This document shows positions 6,919-14,959 of a stretch of DNA of 34,937 nt, piece after piece. Location: the NCBI RefSeq assembly GCF_002114285.1, contig NZ_NEDJ01000034.1, positions 1 to 34,937 on the forward strand. The letters are read 5' to 3'. Position 1 is the first letter of the stretch, and every line of letters starts with the position of its first letter. Origin of the DNA: Halorubrum ezzemoulense DSM 17463 (lineage in GTDB: Archaea; Halobacteriota; Halobacteria; Halobacteriales; Haloferacaceae). The position numbers were made by a program, and so were the translations under genes. The notes beneath the pieces are model-generated. The model did no database searches, was not told the origin of the DNA, and saw nothing but the letters and a program-made list of their open reading frames with translations.

Positions 6919-8169
6919 TCACAGCTCGATTCGCTCGCCGACCTCGGGCGCGCTCGCGTCGACCCCGTCCGCGCGCAGGTCCGCGGCGAACGCCTCGCAG
7001 CGGTCGCCGTGGTTCACCAGCACGCGCGCGTCCCGGTACGCGTCGAGGAACGACTCCAGCCCCTCGCGGTCGGCGTGCGCGGAGAAGTCGTACGACGACA
7101 CCCGCGCGCTCACGGGCCTGACCTGCCCGTTCAGCTCCAACCGCCCGCGCTCCTGTAGCTCGCGGCCGGGCGTCCCCTCCACCTGGTACCCCGTGAGCGT
7201 CACGAGGTTCGTCGGGCTCGTCCTGATCTCCGGGAGGTACGTCTGGACCGGGCCGCCCGCGAGCATCCCGGAGGTGGTGACGATCAGCGCGCTCTCGGCG
7301 GCGACCCGCTTCCGCTGGCCGTCGCGGCCCGTGACGACGCGCGCCTGCCCGACCGCCCCCCCGAACGCGTCGGCGTCACGGAGGAACGACGGGTACCGCC
7401 GGAGCGTTTCCGTCACCCCGACGCCCATCCCGTCCACGTACGGCGCGAGGTCGTTCGCGCCCGCGCCGAGGAGCATCTCCTGCGTCCGGCCGATGGCGAA
7501 CGCGGGCGCGACGACGGTGCCGCCCTCCCAGAGGGTCCGCTCGACGCGCTCGGCCCACGCCGACTCCACCGCGGCGCGGTCCTCGTGCGTCACGTCCGCG
7601 TAGGTGGACTCACAGATCACCGCGTCGGCGTCGGGGCGCGCCGTCGTCCCCGCGACCAGCCGCTGGTCGTCGGTGTGGAAGTCGCCGGTGTACAGCAGCC
7701 GAGTGTCTCCGTCGTCGACGAGGACGTGCGCCGAGCCCGGAATGTGCCCGGCCGAGAACAGCGTCACCTCGTAGCCGCCGCCGTCGATCCCGCCCGCGAC
7801 CGGGAAGGGGTCGCCGTAGCCGTGTCGCACCTCCACTTCGCCCAACCGCGCGACGTGCTCGGCCCCAAACGGGCACAGCGGGCTGTTCCCGTGGAGCTTC
7901 AGCGTGTCCTCGGCGAGCGTCCGCGCGAGCTCCCCGGTCGGCGGCGTCCAGTGGATCGGCGGGCGGCGGTCGCCCTTCAGCAGCGCGGGGACCGCGCCGA
8001 CGTGGTCGAGGTGTCCGTGCGAGACGACGACCGCGTCGGGCTCGGGATCGCGAACCGGGTACTGCGGCGGCTCCGCGGTCATCAGTCCGTAGTCCACGAG
8101 CAGCGCGTCGTCGACGAGGAGGGCGCTCCGCCCCACCTCGCGGGCGCCGCCGAGGAACTCGATCTCCAT
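6919..8169 (-). CDS. Beta-CASP family metallo-beta-lactamase-fold nuclease (aCPSF2-like)
   Basis: This 416-residue cytoplasmic protein carries the metal site HGHLDH at residues 51-56, GHIPGSAH, and the Asp of LYTGDFHTDDQR. It also carries the beta-CASP motifs ESTYAD, SAHADREGL and VNHGDRCEAF. Such enzymes are zinc-dependent RNases with endo- and/or 5' exonuclease activity on RNA. Archaea have three types: FttA/aCPSF1, aCPSF2 and aRNase J. This one lacks the N-terminal KH domains of FttA, and its length fits aCPSF2 best, but aRNase J is not excluded. The ATG at 8169 was chosen because MEIEFLGGAREVG is the usual fold start; the in-frame upstream region (to 8247) looks non-conserved. It lies downstream of GINS and priS on the same strand. 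Confidence 0.88.
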   Translation of the reverse strand: MEIEFLGGAREVGRSALLVDDALLVDYGLMTAEPPQYPVRDPEPDAVVVSHGHLDHVGAVPALLKGDRRPPIHWTPPTGELARTLAEDTLKLHGNSPLCPFGAEHVARLGEVEVRHGYGDPFPVAGGIDGGGYEVTLFSAGHIPGSAHVLVDDGDTRLLYTGDFHTDDQRLVAGTTARPDADAVICESTYADVTHEDRAAVESAWAERVERTLWEGGTVVAPAFAIGRTQEMLLGAGANDLAPYVDGMGVGVTETLRRYPSFLRDADAFGGAVGQARVVTGRDGQRKRVAAESALIVTTSGMLAGGPVQTYLPEIRTSPTNLVTLTGYQVEGTPGRELQERGRLELNGQVRPVSARVSSYDFSAHADREGLESFLDAYRDARVLVNHGDRCEAFAADLRADGVDASAPEVGERIEL

Positions 8170-8274
8170 CGAGGGACCGTAGCGGCCGCTGGCGTTAGTG
8201 TCCGTCGGTCGGTCGAGCGGCGCTGTCGACCGCAGTGAGTCACTCACTCGGGCGACCGACCTCGCCGACCGCGG

Positions 8275-9405
8275 TCAGTCGATCCGCTCGGCGGCGTCGC
8301 GCTGGACGAGCGGGTCGACGTTCTCGACGGGCAGTGAGACCACGTCCTCGCTCGCGAGCTCGTACTCCCGCTCGTCGACGCCGAAGATCGCTCCCACGTC
8401 GCGGGTGATCCGCACCGTGGCTCGCTCGGTGGGCCGGTCAGGCTCCGAACCGGCACCCGGCTCCGCAGCCGCGTCCGATCCGCCCCCTGCCGGCGACTCG
8501 GGGATCGCTCCCCCGTCCGTCGTCGCGCCGGGGTCGGCCCCCTCGTCCGTGTCTCCCGCGGGGCGATCGCCCGGGACCGTGCCGCTGTCGCCGATCGCGC
8601 TGTCGCCGATCGTGTCGTCGGCGTCGGCCGCGTCGTCGGCCCCGACCGCTCCCGGAGGCGCCGGTTCGGGGGGCACCGGCGTCGGACCCTCGCCGCCGTC
8701 GGACGCGGACTCGGGGTCGGGCGCCGGGCGGTCCTCGTTCGGCTCCGGCTCGGCGTCGGCGGAGGAGTCTCCCCCGTCGCCGCCCATCGCGCCGGCGAGG
8801 GCACCGGCGTCGCCCGACGCCGTAGCGGCGTCCGACGGCTCGGGTTCCGGGTCGGCGGGAGCCGCGTCCGCGTCCGACGGCTCGGGGCCACCGTCGGGTG
8901 AGTCGGTGCCTGCCCGACTCGGGTCCGGCGTCCTCGCTTCGGGGGCCGAGGACCCCTCCTCGGTCCCGAGCGGCCGGTCGTCGCCGTCCGCGGTCGCGGA
9001 CTCGTCCGGGACCGGCGACTCGCCCGCGAGCACGTCGAGCACCGCTGACTTGTTCGCGCTGATGCGCTCGACGAGGTCGTCGAACAGCCGCCGCTCCTCG
9101 GCCGTCATTCCCTCCTCGTCGACGGACATGTCGGCCGCGGCGAAGGAGGCGAGCTTGACGACCTTCCCGACCCGGCGCTCGTAGAGCGCCTCGGCGACCT
9201 CCTCCGCGGTCTCCACCTCGTCGGAGAGCCGTCGGACATCGTCGTCGGAGAACGGGTTCTCGACCTGCTCGGCGCGGCGGTCGCGCGCGGCGCGCAGGTC
9301 CGCGACGTACGCGCCCACGTCGTCGTAAAACGAGTCCCGCAGGTGCTGGAGGCTGTCCTTCCGGCGCTCCTTCGCCTGCGCGGATCGGAGTTCGTCGAGG
9401 TTCAT
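8275..9405 (-). CDS. DNA replication complex GINS subunit (Gins51/15 type)
   Basis: This 376-residue protein is a GINS subunit that bridges MCM helicase, primase and polymerase at the fork. The helical A domain covers about residues 1-135 (start MNLDELRSAQAKERR; conserved YERRVGKVVKLASF near 75-90). The small beta B domain is at the C-terminus (about 328-376, VRITRDVGAIFGVDER onwards), an A-then-B order as in Gins51. Between them lies a ~190-residue Asp/Glu/Ser/Pro/Gly-rich linker. This makes the protein much longer than typical archaeal Gins51 (about 200 residues). The ATG at 9405 lies 10 bases after the priS stop, so the two are cotranscribed. The adjacent priS gene is strong contextual support. 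Confidence 0.87.
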   Translation of the reverse strand: MNLDELRSAQAKERRKDSLQHLRDSFYDDVGAYVADLRAARDRRAEQVENPFSDDDVRRLSDEVETAEEVAEALYERRVGKVVKLASFAAADMSVDEEGMTAEERRLFDDLVERISANKSAVLDVLAGESPVPDESATADGDDRPLGTEEGSSAPEARTPDPSRAGTDSPDGGPEPSDADAAPADPEPEPSDAATASGDAGALAGAMGGDGGDSSADAEPEPNEDRPAPDPESASDGGEGPTPVPPEPAPPGAVGADDAADADDTIGDSAIGDSGTVPGDRPAGDTDEGADPGATTDGGAIPESPAGGGSDAAAEPGAGSEPDRPTERATVRITRDVGAIFGVDEREYELASEDVVSLPVENVDPLVQRDAAERID

Positions 9406-9415
9406 TTGTCGTCGG

Positions 9416-10579
9416 TCATCGTTCGGGAGCTTTCCGCGCCTCGCCGCGGGCCATCAGGAAGGCTCCCGCGAACTCGGGCACGGTGTTTCTACCGGATTCA
9501 ACTCTGACGCGCTCGCCGTTTAATTCTACCGTCCGATCCGCGTCCGTCTCGATCCGGATCTCGCGGCCGACGAACCGGTCCGGGACCGCGTCCCGGAGCG
9601 GGTCGAAGTCGGCGAGCTCGTCGCGGTCGAGCGGCGTGACGACGAGCGCGGAGCCGCCGTGGAGCGTCCCCGGGAGCCGGATGAGCCGCCGGGTATCGGT
9701 CGTCACCGGCTCGTCGATCGGCGCGGCGTCGGTCGCGGCGACGCGCGCGGCGAGCGCGGAGACGAGCCGGCGGACGCCCGGCCCGCCGGCCTCCACGTTG
9801 CCCTCGCGCACGGCGGTCGGGTTCCGGTCAAACGCGCCGAGGATCGTCTCCGCGCGCCCCTCGCCGATCCCGTCGAGTTCCATGAGGCGCTCGCGCGCGG
9901 CCTCGTCGCCCATCTCGCGGAGGTCGTCGGCGTACTCGACCAGCGCGTCGTGAACGCGCGCGCCCCACCCGCCCTCGGTGCGGAGGACGCGCTTCGTTGT
10001 CCCCCGCTCGGAGACCGTCCGGATCAGTCCGTCGCTGTCGAGGTCGATGGCGCGCACGTAGTCGACGATCTCGCGGCGCGCCTCGCTGTCCAACTCCCGC
10101 ACGCTCTCGTCCCGGACGTGGACGTGGTAGCCCCGCCCACCGGAGAAGACGACCGTCACGTCTTCGAACGCGAAATCGTCGTCGATGAAGTCCAGCAGCC
10201 GCACGAGCGCGTCCTTACACGCCGCCAGCATCTCCGGGTAGGAGGTGGTCTCGGGGTCGACGCCGGGGAGGTGGTCGGCGTCCAGGTCGAAGACGAGGTC
10301 GGCGTTCCGCCACCCCTTCTGCCCCATCGTCGTCGCTCCGGGGTCGTCGTAGCGCGCGGCCGAGAAGTAGGCGTGCCGGGGCGCGTTGTCGGCGAAGAAG
10401 GTGTCCACGTCGCCGAGGTCGTACAGCGACTGGTGACGGACCATCGTCGTCCCCGACCCGGGGGTCCACGGGATGTGCCCCCACTCGCGGAGGTTCGCGT
10501 CGGGGGGGAGCGACAGCGACACCGACCGGTAGTAGTCGCCGAACCGCCCCCGGAGGTACTCGCGAGTCCGGTCGTCCAT
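9416..10579 (-). CDS. priS: DNA primase small catalytic subunit PriS
   Basis: This 387-residue protein is the catalytic subunit of archaeal-eukaryotic primase, making RNA primers with PriL. The metal-binding pair lies in VFDLDAD (Asp98 and Asp100). The nucleotide-binding signature [10 protein letters not shown] spans about 146-155, and the third conserved Asp precedes [14 protein letters not shown] helix-hairpin-helix-like stretch ([14 protein letters not shown]) is in the middle. The ATG at 10579 has a purine-rich GAGGAG a few bases upstream. The length is normal for haloarchaea. It is the first gene of a priS-GINS unit; the large subunit PriL is not in the window. Confidence 0.95.
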   Translation of the reverse strand: MDDRTREYLRGRFGDYYRSVSLSLPPDANLREWGHIPWTPGSGTTMVRHQSLYDLGDVDTFFADNAPRHAYFSAARYDDPGATTMGQKGWRNADLVFDLDADHLPGVDPETTSYPEMLAACKDALVRLLDFIDDDFAFEDVTVVFSGGRGYHVHVRDESVRELDSEARREIVDYVRAIDLDSDGLIRTVSERGTTKRVLRTEGGWGARVHDALVEYADDLREMGDEAARERLMELDGIGEGRAETILGAFDRNPTAVREGNVEAGGPGVRRLVSALAARVAATDAAPIDEPVTTDTRRLIRLPGTLHGGSALVVTPLDRDELADFDPLRDAVPDRFVGREIRIETDADRTVELNGERVRVESGRNTVPEFAGAFLMARGEARKAPER

Positions 10580-10892
10580 TCGTCTCCTCTCATATCCGCG
10601 GTCGACGTATCAACGTTACCGTTCGCCGGTGTCCGCGACAGTACTCATCGAAAAGACGCGGCGGCGCGTGGCGACGAGCGCTCGAAGAGCGCGAGCCGCG
10701 AGGCTGGGGAGGCGTGGGGCGCTGCGCGGTACGGGCGCGGCCCCGCGGCTGGGAATTTGCGGTGTCCTCTGTCGAACTACGATCCATATGTGTAACCAGG
10801 CGGCCGTGATTTGGCCTCAGGCCCTCTCCTCGTCACTGACCGTCGACAGCATTTAGTCCGGCACCGTCGTCGGCCGAACACGGCCGGTCCCC
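10580..10892. other. Intergenic region with a dispersed GC-rich repeat
   Basis: About 313 bases without a convincing gene. Bases 10670-10740 hold an element (core AGGCTGGGGAGGCGTG near 10700) that recurs in diverged form at 17520-17565. A 6-bp inverted pair, CGGCCG at 10871-10876 and 10881-10886, lies just before the next gene. The left part must contain the priS promoter on the minus strand. Confidence 0.6.
10670..10740 (+). repeat. Dispersed intergenic repeat (GGGGAGGCGTG family), copy 1
   Basis: The segment around 10698-10736 resembles 17520-17560: both have a GAGGC[TC]GGGGAGGCGTG core followed by a GC-rich tail. It lies between genes and has no coding potential. Confidence 0.55.
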
Positions 10893-11117
10893 ATGCTCGA
10901 CGAGACACTCGACCTGCTCATCGACGAGGTCGCAAAGCTGGTCCCCGATGTCGTGTTGGGCGCGATATTTCTGGTGACCGGTCTCCTGACGGCGATGCTC
11001 GGCGTGGCGACGCTTCTCGGCGTGGCGACGGTCGGGTGGTCACCGCGGTTCGGCGGGGTACTGACCGCCGTCGGCGCACTCCTCGTGGTCGGCGTGGTCG
11101 TCTGGTGGTATCGATGA
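10893..11117 (+). CDS. Small two-helix membrane protein of unknown function
   Basis: This 74-residue protein has a short acidic, amphipathic N-terminus (MLDETLDLLIDEVAKL). Two hydrophobic helices follow (about residues 18-46 and 54-72), and the chain ends WWYR. I recognise no named family. It is probably a small integral membrane protein. No metal or catalytic motif is visible. Confidence 0.68.
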   Translation: MLDETLDLLIDEVAKLVPDVVLGAIFLVTGLLTAMLGVATLLGVATVGWSPRFGGVLTAVGALLVVGVVVWWYR

Positions 11118-11234
11118 CCCTCCGGATCCGGTGAGCCCTCAGTCAGTCGCGAGAGTCTCGGCGACGGCGCCCCGTCAACCGCTCGACACCCTTCCGGCCA
11201 CAACACTATCCGGGACCGCTCCGTACCGAGTGGT

Positions 11235-11381
11235 ATGCGTTCGGAAGAGGAGATCAGAGAGCAGTACGAGTTCCTGCGCGAGCAGTTGGACGACGAAGAG
11301 ATGAACCACCGCGGCGTCGAGGAGCTGTTCGCGCACTACAAGCGCGCGCTCGGCTGGGTGTTAGAAGAAGAACACATGTGA
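11235..11381 (+). CDS. Small acidic conserved-type protein (48 residues)
   Basis: A short reading frame from the ATG at 11235 to the TGA at 11381 encodes 48 residues. It is highly charged and helical, starting MRSEEEIREQYEFLREQL and ending ALGWVLEEEHM. Codon use has the strong third-position G/C bias of the neighbouring genes, and the helical pattern is regular, both of which support a real gene. I believe similar small proteins occur in other haloarchaea but cannot name a function. A structured, probably transcribed region follows immediately. Confidence 0.7.
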   Translation: MRSEEEIREQYEFLREQLDDEEMNHRGVEELFAHYKRALGWVLEEEHM

Positions 11382-11409
11382 GCGGCGTACAACACGTTTA
11401 TTACGCTCT

Positions 11410-11507
11410 ACCTGCTATCGTCAGGTGACGCTTCGTCTGGAGGGCCGAAGCGTCAGCGGGGACCAATCGGCAGGCTCGACGCGGCTTTTTTCCGCGTCGG
11501 GCGTGCC
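11410..11507 (+). ncRNA. Candidate structured small RNA of three consecutive stem-loops
   Basis: Three adjacent hairpins are visible. ACCTG (11410-11414) pairs with CAGGT (11422-11426). TGACGCTTCG (11426-11435) pairs with CGAAGCGTCA (11446-11455). A 16-bp stem with one mismatch and one G-U joins 11469-11484 with 11492-11507 around a CTTTTTT loop. A TATA-like TTTATTA at 11396-11402 lies close upstream. It may be an independent sRNA or the structured 3' end of the 48-residue gene. No known RNA family is recognised. Confidence 0.45.
11469..11507 (+). terminator. Stem-loop with T-run in the loop, possible terminator
   Basis: The 16-bp imperfect stem encloses a run of six T (11486-11491). T-runs are the main signal of archaeal termination. 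It lies about 90 bases after the 48-residue gene. Confidence 0.4.
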
Positions 11508-11550
11508 TTCTTCGAGCGCTAATCCGACAGCGTCCGGCATATCCTGCTTC

Positions 11551-11615
11551 GATAGCGCCTCGCACGCCCTGATCCGATAGCGCCTCGCACGCCCTGATCC
11601 GATAGCGCCTCGCCT
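11551..11615 (+). repeat. 25-base tandem repeat, about 2.6 copies
   Basis: The unit starting GATAGCGCCTCGCACGCCCT occurs at 11551-11575 and identically at 11576-11600. A partial third copy follows to about 11615. There is no coding frame and no flanking repeat system; it is too short and continuous for a CRISPR array. Confidence 0.85.
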
Positions 11616-11850
11616 CCGTCTCGTCGCGCCCGATCGGAGCCGCTCGGTTTCTCTCCGATCGGCGCCCTACTCCGACAGCCAGTCGTTCCTGTGAGCCGCG
11701 GGTTCCGGGCACGTATCAGGTAACCGTAACGACTTCCCATCGCCGAATACCCGCTCTATTTCGGATGACAGTTACGGAGTTGACAGAACGAACCCGTCGG
11801 TTACGGAGGCGTAGGTGCCGCCGGCTGGTCGTATGAGGACAGATGTAACG

Positions 11851-11867
11851 GTATATTTATTTATTTT
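11851..11867 (+). promoter_or_regulatory. TATA region of the PadR-like gene
   Basis: The TATATTTATTTATTTT stretch includes TTATTT centred about 28 bases before the ATG at 11892, consistent with a leaderless transcript. Confidence 0.55.
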
Positions 11868-11891
11868 CGGATAATATGTCTAAGCAGTCGT

Positions 11892-12167
11892 ATGTATGAC
11901 CTCACAGGTTTTCAGCGAGACCTGCTCTACGTGATCGCGGGGCTCGACGAGCCGCACGGGCTGGCCATCAAGGAGGAACTCGAAGAGTACTACGAAAAGG
12001 AGATCCACCACGGCCGCCTCTACCCGAACCTCGACACGCTCGTCGAGAAGGGGCTCGTCGAGAAGGGCCAGCGCGACCGCCGCACCAACTACTACACGCT
12101 GACCCGCCGCGGCCGCCGCGAGATCGAGGCCCGGACCGACTGGGAAGCCGAGTACATCGAGCACTGA
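11892..12167 (+). CDS. PadR-family transcriptional regulator
   Basis: This 91-residue protein is essentially one winged-helix domain. The DNA-binding part runs from MYDLTGFQRDLLYVIAGL through GRLYPNLDTLVEKGLVEKG. The wing is RDRRTNYYTLTRRGRREIEA, the typical PadR pattern with HHGRLYPNL in the recognition region. It lacks the C-terminal dimerisation/ligand domain of larger PadR proteins, as in the short class common in haloarchaea. The target genes are not evident; the gene stands alone downstream of a repeat-rich region, and autoregulation is plausible. A hairpin terminator follows the stop. Confidence 0.88.
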   Translation: MYDLTGFQRDLLYVIAGLDEPHGLAIKEELEEYYEKEIHHGRLYPNLDTLVEKGLVEKGQRDRRTNYYTLTRRGRREIEARTDWEAEYIEH

Positions 12168-12220
12168 CCCGGCCGCCCGCCGCTCCCGCACTCGGTCGAT
12201 AGCCGTCGGCCTCTCTTCTT

Positions 12221-12239
12221 CGTCGCCGTTTTTGCGACG
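12221..12239 (+). terminator. Hairpin terminator after the PadR-like gene
   Basis: CGTCGC (12221-12226) pairs with GCGACG (12234-12239) around a loop containing five T. It lies about 55 bases after the stop and 60 bases before gatD. Confidence 0.5.
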
Positions 12240-12298
12240 CTCCCGTCGCGCCGCCTCGAACGGTTGGATTCAAGTCCGCCCCGGCGGAAGCGGAGCGT

Positions 12299-13618
12299 AT
12301 GCAACCGGGAGATCGCGTCCGCGTCGAGCGCGGGGGCGTCACCAACGAGGGCGTACTGCTCCCCTCCACGACGCGCGACCACCTCGTCGTCAAGCTGGAC
12401 GGCGGCTACAACGTCGGCATCGACCGCGAGGCGGCCGATGTCGAGGTGCTGGACTCCGCCGCCCGCGAGGTCGACCCTGCGGCCGAGACCGACGACGAAG
12501 CCGACGCCACCTCCGAGATCACCTTCGACGAGGACCTCCCCACCGTCTCGCTCATCTCCACCGGCGGGACGATCGCCTCCACCGTCGACTACCGGACCGG
12601 CGCCGTCACCGCGCAGTTCGACGCCGAGGACGTCCTCCGCGCCGTCCCAGAACTCGCCGGGCGCGCGAACTACCGCGGGCGCGTCGTCGCGAACATCCTC
12701 TCGGAGAACATGGAGCCGTCCATCTGGCGCGACCTCGCCGACGCGGTCGCCGAGGAGATCGAGGCCGGCGCCGACGGCGTCGTCGTGATGCACGGCACCG
12801 ACACGATGCAGTACTCCGCGTCCGCGCTATCCTTTATGCTCGACTCGCCCGTCCCGGTCGTGTTCACGGGGAGCCAGCGCTCCGCGGACCGGCCCTCGTC
12901 GGACAACGTGATGAACGCGGTGTGCGCCGTCGAGGCCGCGAAGGCCGAGCATAGCGAGACCCTCGTCTGTATGCACGCCGACCCCTCCGACGACGCCTGC
13001 GCGCTCCACCGCGGCACGCGCGTCCGCAAGAATCACACCTCGCGCCGGGACGCCTTCGAGACGGTCGGCGCCGCGCCCCTCGGGCTGATCGACTACGAGC
13101 GCGCCGCGGAGGCGGGCGCCGACGGTGACGCGGCCGACGCTGCGATCGAGTGGAACCGCGAGCCGCGCCCGCGGGGCGGAACCGACGGGAGCGACGCGGC
13201 CGACGGCGACGCGATCGCGCTTGAGCCCTACCTCGACGGCGACGTGGAGCTGGTGAAGTTCACGCCCGGAATGGACCCGGCCGCGTGGGCGTACCTCGAC
13301 GACAAGGACGGCGTCGTGATCGAGGGCACCGGGCTCGGCCACGTCCACACCGACCTCATCCCGCGGATCGAGGAGCTGGTCGAGGGCGGGACTGTCGTCG
13401 CGATGACGAGCCAGTGCCTTGAAGGTCGGGTCTGCGACCGCGTGTACGACACCGGCCGCGACCTGCTGGACGCCGGCGTCGTCGAGGCGGGCGACACCCT
13501 CCCCGGAACCGCGAAGGTGAAGCTGATGTGGGCGCTCGCGAACCGCGCGGACCCCGCCGACGCGATGACGCGTGACCTCGCGGGCGAGCTGACAGAGGAG
13601 TCGCGGCCCTGGCGATGA
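12299..13618 (+). CDS. gatD: Glu-tRNA(Gln) amidotransferase subunit D
   Basis: This 439-residue protein is the asparaginase-type subunit of the archaeal GatDE complex, which releases ammonia from an amide donor so that GatE can convert Glu-tRNA(Gln) to Gln-tRNA(Gln). A small N-terminal Tudor-like/AnPRT domain (about 1-55, from MQPGDRVRVERGG) precedes the amidase domain. The asparaginase signatures are STGGTIAS (87-94, nucleophile Thr91) and HGTDTM (165-170, Thr167-Asp168). The length matches the family, and an acidic linker sits at about 55-78. The partner gatE is not in the window. The stop overlaps the start of the GNAT gene (ATGA), so the two are translationally coupled. Confidence 0.95.
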   Translation: MQPGDRVRVERGGVTNEGVLLPSTTRDHLVVKLDGGYNVGIDREAADVEVLDSAAREVDPAAETDDEADATSEITFDEDLPTVSLISTGGTIASTVDYRTGAVTAQFDAEDVLRAVPELAGRANYRGRVVANILSENMEPSIWRDLADAVAEEIEAGADGVVVMHGTDTMQYSASALSFMLDSPVPVVFTGSQRSADRPSSDNVMNAVCAVEAAKAEHSETLVCMHADPSDDACALHRGTRVRKNHTSRRDAFETVGAAPLGLIDYERAAEAGADGDAADAAIEWNREPRPRGGTDGSDAADGDAIALEPYLDGDVELVKFTPGMDPAAWAYLDDKDGVVIEGTGLGHVHTDLIPRIEELVEGGTVVAMTSQCLEGRVCDRVYDTGRDLLDAGVVEAGDTLPGTAKVKLMWALANRADPADAMTRDLAGELTEESRPWR

Positions 13619-14670
13619 GCGAGGCAGCCGACGAGGCCGACGCAGCGCCGACCGTCGTCGTCCGCGAGGCGCGCCCCGCCGACGCCGACGCGGTCGCGGC
13701 GTTCACCCGCGACACGTGGGGCGAGCGCCACGAGGACTACATCCCTCGCGTGTTCCCGGAGTGGGCCGCGTCCGACGACCCGGACCGCGGCACCTTCGTG
13801 GCGACGCTCCCCCCGGACGCCGCCGACGTGGGCGACCTCGACGGCAGAGACGCGGGCGACACGCACGTCACGGGCGACGGCGACGGCGCCGCCGACGCGG
13901 GCGACCCCGAGGCGGTCGTCGGCTGTATCCAGGGCGCGCTCCTCAGCGAGTGGGAGGCGTGGGGACAGGGGATCCGCGTCGACCCCGCCGCACGCGGCCA
14001 CGGCGTCGGGACCGCCCTCTCGGAGGCGGTGCTCGACTGGGCGCGCGGACGCGGCGCGACCGTCTGCCGCAACATGGTGTTCTCGTGGAACGTCATGGGA
14101 CTCGGCCAGTCGCGCGCGGTCGGCTTCGACCCCGCGACGGAGTTCCGGTTCGCGGAGCCGGCGCCCGACCCGGACGCAATCGACCGCGACGCCGCCGGTC
14201 TCGACCGTCTCCCCGACCCCGACCCGAACGCGGCGTGGGCGTTCTGGAGCGACAGCGCCGCCCGCGACCGCCTGCGCGGCCTCGCGCTCGACCCGGACGA
14301 GTCGTGGGCCTGCTCCCGGCTCACCCGCGACGAGCTCGCGACAGCGGCCGCCGAGGACCGACTGCTCGCGGTCGCCGACGCCGACGCGCTCGCCGGCTTC
14401 GCGGTCCGGACCCGCGTGACGGAGCGCGAGGTCGACGGCGAGCCCACGCGGACCGCGGTCTACGGCGTCGCCGCGTGGCGCGACGTCGACGCGGCGGGCG
14501 CGCTGTACGACGCGATCGCCGCCGACGCCGCGGCGGCGGACGCCGACCGCGCTCGCGTGCTGATCCCCGAGACGGTCGAGCACGTCAGCGACACCGGCGC
14601 GAACCGCGTGCCGGTCGCGGCGGAGCCGGACTTCGTCATGTGCGCCGACCTCACCGGTGGAGACGGATGA
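13615..14670 (+). CDS. GNAT family N-acetyltransferase
   Basis: This 351-residue protein has an N-terminal GNAT domain. The start VVVREARPADADAVAAFTRDTW is followed by an acetyl-CoA-binding segment, VDPAARGHGVGTALSEA, around residues 122-140. A degenerate second GNAT-like half follows in the C-terminal part (about 200-345). An acidic Gly/Asp insert lies near 62-100. The substrate is not evident. The start at 13615 overlaps the gatD stop by 4 bases, and the stop overlaps the start of the next small membrane protein, so this is the middle of an operon. A protein or small-amine acetylase are both possible. Confidence 0.85.
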   Translation: MSEAADEADAAPTVVVREARPADADAVAAFTRDTWGERHEDYIPRVFPEWAASDDPDRGTFVATLPPDAADVGDLDGRDAGDTHVTGDGDGAADAGDPEAVVGCIQGALLSEWEAWGQGIRVDPAARGHGVGTALSEAVLDWARGRGATVCRNMVFSWNVMGLGQSRAVGFDPATEFRFAEPAPDPDAIDRDAAGLDRLPDPDPNAAWAFWSDSAARDRLRGLALDPDESWACSRLTRDELATAAAEDRLLAVADADALAGFAVRTRVTEREVDGEPTRTAVYGVAAWRDVDAAGALYDAIAADAAAADADRARVLIPETVEHVSDTGANRVPVAAEPDFVMCADLTGGDG

Positions 14671-14879
14671 CGCTCTTCGGTCTCGCTCTCCCGTGGTCGC
14701 TGCCACTCACGCTCGTGATCTACGGCGTCGTCGTCGCCGCCGCGGTGTGGATCTACCGCGACGCGAGGGCGCGCGGGAGCCGCTACGCGGTCGTTTGGGC
14801 CGCCTCGACGCTCCTCTTCACGATCGTTCCGGTGCTGGCGTACCTCTATCTCCACCGCGACGCCGGTCCGGCGCGCTGA
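14667..14879 (+). CDS. Small two-helix membrane protein
   Basis: This 70-residue protein has two hydrophobic helices (about residues 10-29 and 40-62) separated by the basic stretch YRDARARGSRY, with a short C-terminal basic/acidic tail. The ATG at 14667 overlaps the stop of the GNAT gene, which supports the start and operon membership. The pattern resembles the PLDc_N-like or short haloarchaeal membrane proteins that often accompany metabolic genes. No function can be assigned. Confidence 0.72.
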   Translation: MTLFGLALPWSLPLTLVIYGVVVAAAVWIYRDARARGSRYAVVWAASTLLFTIVPVLAYLYLHRDAGPAR

Positions 14880-14959
14880 ATCGGTCGCGCGCGGCACCGG
14901 TCCGAGCCCCCCGCCGAACCCCCGGCCGCTTATGTACGCCGACCCGGAACGACCGACGG

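Larger units (their letters stand above)
11382..11891. other. Gene-free region with stem-loops and tandem repeats
   Basis: About 510 bases without a convincing gene; reading frames here are short and compositionally unlike haloarchaeal proteins. Three consecutive stem-loops occupy 11410-11507 and a 25-base tandem repeat occupies 11551-11615. From 11690 on the sequence becomes more AT-rich and carries the PadR promoter. Confidence 0.65.

Noticed and set aside
11551-11615. CRISPR-like array
   Set aside because: Units follow directly without spacers and there are fewer than three full copies. No cas genes are present in the window.
11401-11740. Minus-strand frames of 73-103 residues over the stem-loops and tandem repeat
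   Set aside because: They are basic and low-complexity, unlike acidic haloarchaeal proteins, and their repeats arise from the 25-base DNA repeat.
12264-12290. T-arm-like GGATTCAAGTCC before gatD
   Set aside because: No matching acceptor, D or anticodon arm could be built around it, and it lies in the gatD promoter region. It is not a tRNA. No other tRNA or rRNA was found.
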